From the NCBI GenBank assembly GCA_016788115.1, contig JAEURR010000007.1, forward strand, positions 278,488 to 342,487: a DNA stretch of 64,000 nucleotides. Reading direction: 5' to 3'. Position numbers and translations under genes: made by a program. Shown piece by piece: positions 59,368 through 64,000 of the stretch. The notes below the pieces were generated by a model. The model was not told the origin of the DNA. It searched no databases and was given only the letters and a program-made list of their open reading frames with translations. The DNA is from Chthonomonas sp. GTDB lineage: Bacteria > Armatimonadota > Fimbriimonadia > Fimbriimonadales > Fimbriimonadaceae. Within the stretch, counting starts at the first letter, position 1, and each line of letters begins with the position of its first letter.

Positions 59368-59953
59368 GGAGCCTGCCGCGCAGCCCGAGTGGCTGATCGT
59401 CGGACTGGGCAACCCTGGACCGCAGTACAGCGGCACCCGTCACAACGTAGGATTCGAGGCGATCGACCAGCTCGCCGAGCGCGCCAAAATCCGGATCGCC
59501 GACCGTAGATTTCAAGCGGTTTTTGGCGTCGGTAACGTTGGTGGCAGCCCGATCATGCTCGCCAAGCCGATGACTTATATGAACCTCAGTGGCCAGGCAG
59601 TTGCCGCGCTGCTGCGCCACACCAATCTAACCCCCGACCGTCTGGTGGTTATCACCGACGACCTTGACCTTGACCCAGGCCGTGTTCGAATGAAGCCACA
59701 CGGAGGCGCGGGCGGCCACAACGGCCACCGCAGCATCATCAGCAGCCTGGGGACGGATCGATACGCACGCATCAAAGTCGGTATCGGCAAAGGTGATCAC
59801 TCGGGCCGGGACCACGTGCTGAGCACTTTCACCCCGGACGAACGTGCGCTGCTGCGCGAGGCGATGCAAACCCTCTGCGAAGGGATCGAAATCCTTGTCC
59901 AGCAAGGCATGAATCATGCTCTGACGAAGGTCAATACTGCTTCAAACCACTAG
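59348..59953 (+). CDS. pth: peptidyl-tRNA hydrolase
   Basis: Recycles peptidyl-tRNAs released by stalled ribosomes. 201 residues with IVGLGNPGPQYSGTRHNVGFE (catalytic His in RHNVGF), KPMTYMNLSG and GGAGGHNGHRSIISSLG. GTG start with GAGG 6 nt upstream, overlapping uppP by 20 nt. Last gene of the operon. Confidence 0.96.
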   Translation: MFRRRVKEPAAQPEWLIVGLGNPGPQYSGTRHNVGFEAIDQLAERAKIRIADRRFQAVFGVGNVGGSPIMLAKPMTYMNLSGQAVAALLRHTNLTPDRLVVITDDLDLDPGRVRMKPHGGAGGHNGHRSIISSLGTDRYARIKVGIGKGDHSGRDHVLSTFTPDERALLREAMQTLCEGIEILVQQGMNHALTKVNTASNH

Positions 59954-60304
59954 CGGTTCGCGCTGCCGTTCGCAGTAGCTGTGCTGCACGTGCAAGACAT
60001 GCACGGCCCGGCACTCGGGACCCCAGATCCGCTGACACTGACCCGCAAAGGCGATGTACATGAGTTGTCCATCGCGGGACTGTCGCCAGCCCGAACGCCC
60101 CGCGCCAGACTTGAGCATCACGAACTGGCTGGGACCGATGTGGACATCGTCGTTGAAGAGGTGGCTCCCCGCCTGACCCTCGTAGGCCAACTCGCTGAGC
60201 ACGAGATGCCCTCGCAAGTGCTGCCGCATGGCACCCTGGTTCTGCAAGAGAACAAACTCGCCCTCTACTTGATCGCTCCGCTGTACGCCTACGATTCGAA
60301 TCAT
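59942..60304 (-). CDS. small lamin-tail-like domain protein
   Basis: 120 residues. The start IVGVQRSDQVEGEFVLLQNQG...LRGHLVLSE...HLFNDDVHIGPSQFVML resembles a lamin-tail (LTD) beta-sandwich found in bacterial exported proteins; no signal peptide is seen. It ends inside the 3' end of pth on the other strand (12 nt overlap). Function unknown; a wrong call is possible. Confidence 0.5.
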   Translation of the reverse strand: MIRIVGVQRSDQVEGEFVLLQNQGAMRQHLRGHLVLSELAYEGQAGSHLFNDDVHIGPSQFVMLKSGAGRSGWRQSRDGQLMYIAFAGQCQRIWGPECRAVHVLHVQHSYCERQREPLVV

Positions 60305-60473
60305 GTCCCCGGTATCCCTAACAGGACGGACGGGACGATGCGCAGAAGTGATTCAGAAATTTCGGGTTCAAAGGAAGCTGGTCAACCGGAGGGACAGAGC
60401 AATGCGGCGGGGGAAGATGGAACGGTTCGGGAATGAAGTGTCATGCGCCTAGCCGAGGTTCACCAGGACCAAA

Positions 60474-61067
60474 ATGAAACCGATGCGCTCCCTCTTCGAT
60501 GACCCGCTCCCGGCTGAAGGGCTGGACCTCGTTCCGAACTTCGTGCAGCATCAGACCGAGTTGTTGCATACCATTGACACGCAATCGTGGATCACCGATC
60601 TGACGCGCCGGGTGCAACACTACGGCTGGCGATACGACTATCGATCGCGGGCGGTCGACCAGCATGCTTACCTCGGCCCCCTGCCCGAATTCCTTCAGGT
60701 TCTCGCCGTCCGTTTGCACGACGAAGGGCGGATGGCGTCCATCCCGGACCAAGCCATCGTCAACGAGTACCTGCCCGGTCAAGGCATCGCGGCCCATATC
60801 GACTGCGAGCCGTGCTTCGGACCGCAGCTTGCAACGCTGTCGCTCGGCGACGACTATCCGATGCGCTTCACCCACGTCGCATCGGGGGACGCCTTCGAGA
60901 TCTGGCTTCCGCAACGCTCAGTGTGCATCATGTCCGGACCAGCCCGATACGAATGGCGGCACGAGATCGCCAAGCGCAAATCCGATGCCTTGAGCGGAGC
61001 ACGCAAGCAGCGGAAGCGAAGAGTCTCCGTCACGTTCCGAACCGTGACCAGGGTTCGTGGCACGTAG
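60474..61067 (+). CDS. AlkB-like 2-oxoglutarate/Fe(II) dioxygenase
   Basis: 197 residues with the double-stranded beta-helix motifs of AlkB/ALKBH8: VNEYLPGQGIAAHIDCEPCFGP (His and Asp iron ligands), SGPARYEWRHEIAKRKSD (distal His) and RRVSVTFRTV (2-oxoglutarate Arg). Likely demethylates nucleic acid or hydroxylates a tRNA base. AGGA lies 5 nt before ATG. Confidence 0.88.
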   Translation: MKPMRSLFDDPLPAEGLDLVPNFVQHQTELLHTIDTQSWITDLTRRVQHYGWRYDYRSRAVDQHAYLGPLPEFLQVLAVRLHDEGRMASIPDQAIVNEYLPGQGIAAHIDCEPCFGPQLATLSLGDDYPMRFTHVASGDAFEIWLPQRSVCIMSGPARYEWRHEIAKRKSDALSGARKQRKRRVSVTFRTVTRVRGT

Positions 61068-61224
61068 CCGTTCCTTGAGTACCGTCGTGGAGATTCCGGC
61101 AGCGGCCGCTTCGATAGGGTGGTCAAGGCGAGTGGCCAGCGAGGGGGCGATGGCGTTGGATACTCACCGCAGATTACGAAACTGTATTCGCCTTGCCCCA
61201 GCGATCCCCCTGCCCTCCGTCTCG

Positions 61225-61230
61225 TAGAGT
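61225..61230 (+). promoter_or_regulatory. -10-like hexamer before the beta-barrel gene
   Basis: TAGAGT, 5 nt before ATG 61236; the same hexamer precedes the foldase gene. Confidence 0.38.
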
Positions 61231-61235
61231 GCTTC

Positions 61236-61961
61236 ATGCACCGCGTTCTCGCCATAGCCACCCTGGTCGCGATTCCCGCGTGGGCCGCCGCCGAGCCCGA
61301 CCGTTGGACCCTGGATCTGGAAGGGGGTTGGGTATCCACTCGCTACAACACCGCCCAGGTGCCCAAGGCCACCGGCTCAAAAATTGACCTCGGACGATTA
61401 CTCGGGCGCAAGGCGCAGCCCACCTACCGAGTCGCGCTGTCCTACCGAGACCATCATGATGGCGAATGGAAACTGATGCTCGCACCTCTGCGTCGTGCCA
61501 CCTCGGGGACGCTCACCGGCCCAGCTAAGTTCGCGGGTCAGTCGTTCGCTGCAGGAAATGTAAACGGGCTCTATCAGTTCAATAGCTACCGCCTGACTTA
61601 CCGCAAGCCGTGGAGATCGGGCTGGTCCGTGGGTGGCACTCTCAAGGTCCGCGATGCCGAGATCCGGCTGAGCCAAGGTGCGACCGGGGCGAGCGAGAAG
61701 AACGTTGGATTCGTCCCGCTGCTCCACGTGCACAAGACGGGCACGCTGGCGCGCGGACTGAACTACGAATTGGAAGTGGATGGCCTCGCGGGAGGTCCCG
61801 GCCGGGCCGTTGATGCGACCTTCCGACTCACCCGCCCCCTGAACGCAAAGTCCGAGGCGTTTGTGGGAGTGCGCATTCTCGAAGGAGGCGCGGACGTACC
61901 GAAAGTCCGAAACTTCGCGTGGCTGAACTATGTCACCGCCGGGGTCACCTTGCGGTTCTAA
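61236..61961 (+). CDS. outer membrane beta-barrel-like protein
   Basis: 241 residues: signal peptide (MHRVLAIATLVAIPAWAAA), then alternating beta strands (YRVALSYRDHHDGEWKLMLAPL, YRLTYRKPW, GWSVGGTLKVRDAEIRL) and a terminal Phe in WLNYVTAGVTLRF, the BAM-recognition signature. A small outer membrane barrel; substrate unknown. Confidence 0.75.
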   Translation: MHRVLAIATLVAIPAWAAAEPDRWTLDLEGGWVSTRYNTAQVPKATGSKIDLGRLLGRKAQPTYRVALSYRDHHDGEWKLMLAPLRRATSGTLTGPAKFAGQSFAAGNVNGLYQFNSYRLTYRKPWRSGWSVGGTLKVRDAEIRLSQGATGASEKNVGFVPLLHVHKTGTLARGLNYELEVDGLAGGPGRAVDATFRLTRPLNAKSEAFVGVRILEGGADVPKVRNFAWLNYVTAGVTLRF

Positions 61962-62039
61962 GACGACCTTGGAGGCGGGCTAGCATCGCCCCGCCCAACG
62001 GTGGTATCCTAACCGCTCGCGGGTAACCGCACCAACCGT

Positions 62040-62114
62040 GGGGGCATAGCTCAATGGGAGAGCACCTGCTTTGCAAGCAGGGGGTTAGGGGTTCGAGTCC
62101 CCTTGCCTCCACCA
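62040..62114 (+). tRNA. tRNA-Ala(TGC)
   Basis: Acceptor GGGGGCA with TGCCTCC (one G-T), anticodon stem CCTGC/GCAGG with loop TTTGCAA (anticodon TGC), T-loop TTCGAGT, discriminator A and encoded CCA. A tRNA 3' end followed by altered DNA is a common integration boundary. Confidence 0.97.
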
Positions 62115-62322
62115 TAGAATTGCCCCTTTTGAACCTGCAATAGTACTCAGATTCCAGATTCAGGTTCGTGAAAATCCGAATCATAAGCACCCAAAAAGGC
62201 ACCTATTCCCCAGACGCTCGCCGCGCTACATCTGCCCTAGCGTCGGGCTGGTACCGGGCGCAGACTTCGACAAGCATCTTTCACAAGTAGCCAACGCTCA
62301 ACGCTGCGAGTACTGTTTCTGT
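62115..62322. other. gene-free stretch after tRNA-Ala
   Basis: No supported gene or clear terminator. A spurious minus-strand frame crosses the tRNA. TACTGT lies 6 nt before ATG 62323 and may be its promoter hexamer. Confidence 0.4.
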
Positions 62323-62685
62323 ATGGATAAGGCGACTCCCATCATTCTCCGCTCAGATTCAGTATCGCTCACTATTCTTCCTTTAGAGTTACAACCTGAT
62401 GATGTAGGTGCAATTTCATGCCGGGTGGATTTTGAGGCTACTGGCATCGGGGTCATTCACTCATCGGCAAGCATCGCGATAGACAACCTAAATCGATTTG
62501 CGCATGAAGTGGACCAGCTGCGAACGACTCTGTCCGGGAAGGTTTCACTCTATTCGGTTGAAGAAGACTTTGAGTGCTTGATCGATTGTGTTGCCGGAAA
62601 GGTCGAGATCATCAGCATCGTGCCATTGCCCTGTGATTTGGGCCGTCTCCATTTGCGCTTTGACACTGATCAAAGCTTCTTGTAA
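62323..62685 (+). CDS. possible WapI/DUF6228-type immunity protein
   Basis: 120 residues, alternating beta strands with one helix (IDNLNRFAHEVDQLRTTLSG) and an end HLRFDTDQSFL that resembles WapI/DUF6228 immunity proteins. No toxin gene is present beside it, so it would be an orphan. The family call rests on a faint pattern. Confidence 0.45.
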   Translation: MDKATPIILRSDSVSLTILPLELQPDDVGAISCRVDFEATGIGVIHSSASIAIDNLNRFAHEVDQLRTTLSGKVSLYSVEEDFECLIDCVAGKVEIISIVPLPCDLGRLHLRFDTDQSFL

Positions 62686-62861
62686 GTCCTCAATGCTCCC
62701 AGAGCACCCAGTTCGACACTTCGAGCGATGAGACCTTGGTCGCGATAGGACGCCTCTCGATTTTGGACGCGCAACACTTGGACATGGGAGAACTCCCCCC
62801 TGCCTGACTTCAGAAGCCTCGGGCGTTCAACTCTCCAGCGAACACTTGAAGTGCCGTCCCC

Positions 62862-62880
62862 TGTTCACGCAGAGTGAACA
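62862..62880. repeat. 7-bp inverted repeat
   Basis: TGTTCAC-GCAGA-GTGAACA, a perfect 7-bp palindrome with 5-nt centre in the gene-free stretch 62686-62909. No other feature is visible there; role unknown. Confidence 0.4.
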
Positions 62881-62909
62881 GATGACGGAAAGCTCGGCTC
62901 TGCTCGAAT

Positions 62910-63413
62910 TTATTGCCGTGCGTCAACGGGTTCGCTTTCCAGGGCTAAAACTCCAAAAACACATTCATGAACCTCTATAAGTGAGTCGCGATTCACAAAG
63001 CGACTAAGTCCTTCCAGCCCTGGAACAAACTCCCGGCTTGCCAGCGAGCGCTTGCGGGTTAGGCTTCGTTTCCGCAGTCGGGAAGAATTCTCGGGCCGCA
63101 TATAGTCGGGGCCATAAATGATCCGCAAATACTCCGTACCCCTGCATTTGATCGCTGGCTGAACCAGGCGTCCTTTGTGAAACTCGAGGAAGTTCTTTGG
63201 CTTAACGACCATCCCATCGCCTCCACCCTTCGTAAGATCTTCCCACCAAGCGATGGCCGAGGCACAGGCTGCTTCATCGGTTAGATCAACTTCGCGGTAT
63301 GGCGTCCGAATCAAGATTCTCGGATCTTCATCGGCGATTCGGCCTAGCGTTTCTATATGCCATAGGTGGTCCTTTGAGGAATGGACTTCCAGTCGGGCTA
63401 CGCCCTCCCTTCA
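62910..63413 (-). pseudogene. 3' fragment of bacterial polynucleotide kinase-phosphatase (Pnkp)
   Basis: The frame encodes WWEDLTKGGGDGMVVKP, AIKCRGTEYLRIIYGPDYMRPEN, RKRSLASREF and VHECVFGVLALESEPVDAR, the conserved C-terminus of bacterial Pnkp, the RNA-repair kinase-phosphatase-ligase. Reading upstream adds the homologous VARLEVHSSKDHLWHIETLGRIADEDPRILIRTPY until an in-frame TGA at 63411-63413. Beyond it no homology is seen, so about 80 percent of the roughly 850-residue gene, including the kinase and phosphatase domains, is gone. No hen1 partner is nearby. Confidence 0.78.
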
Positions 63414-63515
63414 TACCAAACTTGAGGTAGAACCCCGTTCGTCAACCCCGGAGGTCTCAGCCTAGACTGTCTTCAACAATGGGGGCAGACCACTTTCATT
63501 TTGGCAAAACCGATG

Positions 63516-63980
63516 CTACCTACGCAGTTTAGGCAAGAAATATCTCCTCGCAACAGTAAGCTTGGTGACTTTAAACACCCACCCAATAGCTCCGACTAAA
63601 CCGAGTTGGAGTAGTCCTTGGGGAGCGGTCCCGATGAACGATTCACCGAAGCGGGACAGATTAATGGGCCACCCCTCCAAGTCCTTGCCTACTGCCGATG
63701 CGAGAGTTATAACCAGTAGGTGAACCGCCGCCGCCGCTATCCAGAAAACAGCTCCTGCTCTGCTATTCTGCCGAACCCAAATAAAGACCTCTCCAACAAC
63801 AAGAAGGCGAGCCACCCACTGCACTCCAACAGGCATCGACATCGGCCACGCATAACCTAATGCATTTCCTTGATGAAATAAAGTTGGAAGGTCGTAAAAG
63901 GCAATGGTTAAAGTAACACCAAGGAGTGTACCAAGTCCGATAGCCCGCCCAATCATTGCCTCATTGATCCCCCTCTCCAT
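63516..63980 (-). CDS. four-helix membrane protein, unknown
   Basis: 154 residues with four predicted helices (about 10-28, 50-68, 75-95, 120-140). No recognised family. Base composition is more AT-rich than most of the window. ATG 63980 lies near the window edge; the Met at 63956, with AGAGGGGG upstream, is an alternative start. Confidence 0.5.
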   Translation of the reverse strand: MERGINEAMIGRAIGLGTLLGVTLTIAFYDLPTLFHQGNALGYAWPMSMPVGVQWVARLLVVGEVFIWVRQNSRAGAVFWIAAAAVHLLVITLASAVGKDLEGWPINLSRFGESFIGTAPQGLLQLGLVGAIGWVFKVTKLTVARRYFLPKLRR

Positions 63981-64000
63981 GAGATAGGCGTTCTCAATGT

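Noticed and set aside
61945-62202. Minus-strand frame of 85 codons crossing tRNA-Ala (contains RGLEPLTPCLQSRCSPIEL)
   Set aside because: This is the well-known spurious translation of the antisense of a tRNA; no independent support.

Overview
This 64 kb window looks like an ordinary bacterial chromosome segment of moderately high GC content (my impression, not counted), with compact genes on both strands. The cell is probably diderm: there is a C-terminal-Phe beta-barrel candidate, a LolD-like ABC pair and a LolA-like protein. DUF4350/DUF4129 genes, FliL, a yybP-ykoY RNA and many GTG/TTG starts fit a member of the Armatimonadota (Fimbriimonas-like), but that assignment is inference from gene style and no marker gene was searched.

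Layout. 0-6 kb: ABC permease/ATPase; speD behind a long untranslated leader; a trans-sulfuration enzyme; an AI-2E-type permease group. 6-14 kb: PrsA/SurA-like foldase; amidohydrolase/amine oxidase operon; aquaporin; beta-CASP RNase; hrcA; pyrophosphatase. 14-20 kb: thioredoxin-like protein, miaB, fatty acid desaturase, then an isolated phage terminase plus Mu-type portal pair. 20-31 kb: ilvE with a coupled McsA-like zinc finger, DUF4397 lipoprotein, VanW protein, a large membrane protein, a DUF4350/DUF4129 cluster, LolA-like protein, FliL, ubiX and a TIGR01777 epimerase. 31.8-34.3 kb: manganese (yybP-ykoY) riboswitch, htpX, zf-TFIIB protein, terC. 34-43 kb: trigger factor, an NtrB/NtrC-like pair whose regulator lacks the DNA-binding domain, a DUF255 thioredoxin-fold protein, MTA phosphorylase-family enzyme, degenerate DprA, MarR regulator, HD-GYP protein. 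44-52 kb: GH26 enzyme, small proteins, MobA-like transferase, ispE, gatA/gatC, and a DUF255 paralogue without its cysteines. 52-62 kb: tRNA-Ser, acetyltransferase, trypsin-like protease, YjfB-like protein, ECF sigma factor, receiver protein, then the overlapping run dCMP deaminase-wecA-wecB-uppP-pth (lipid-linked glycan precursor supply), AlkB-like oxygenase, beta-barrel protein and tRNA-Ala. After tRNA-Ala (62.1-64 kb) the DNA changes character: a possible orphan immunity protein, a decayed fragment of bacterial RNA-repair enzyme Pnkp and an unknown membrane protein, which suggests a tRNA-bounded variable region.

Two themes cut across the window. First, many genes have a -10-like hexamer 5 to 8 nt (most often exactly 6) before the start codon and no Shine-Dalgarno, which predicts leaderless or nearly leaderless mRNAs; this also resolves several start codons. 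Second, tightly coupled genes overlap by ATGA, GTGA or TTGA. The best candidates for new biology are the manganese-riboswitch control of the HtpX protease together with TerC, the leaderless promoter architecture, the orphan terminase-portal pair, the structured speD leader and the HTH-less sigma54 activator.
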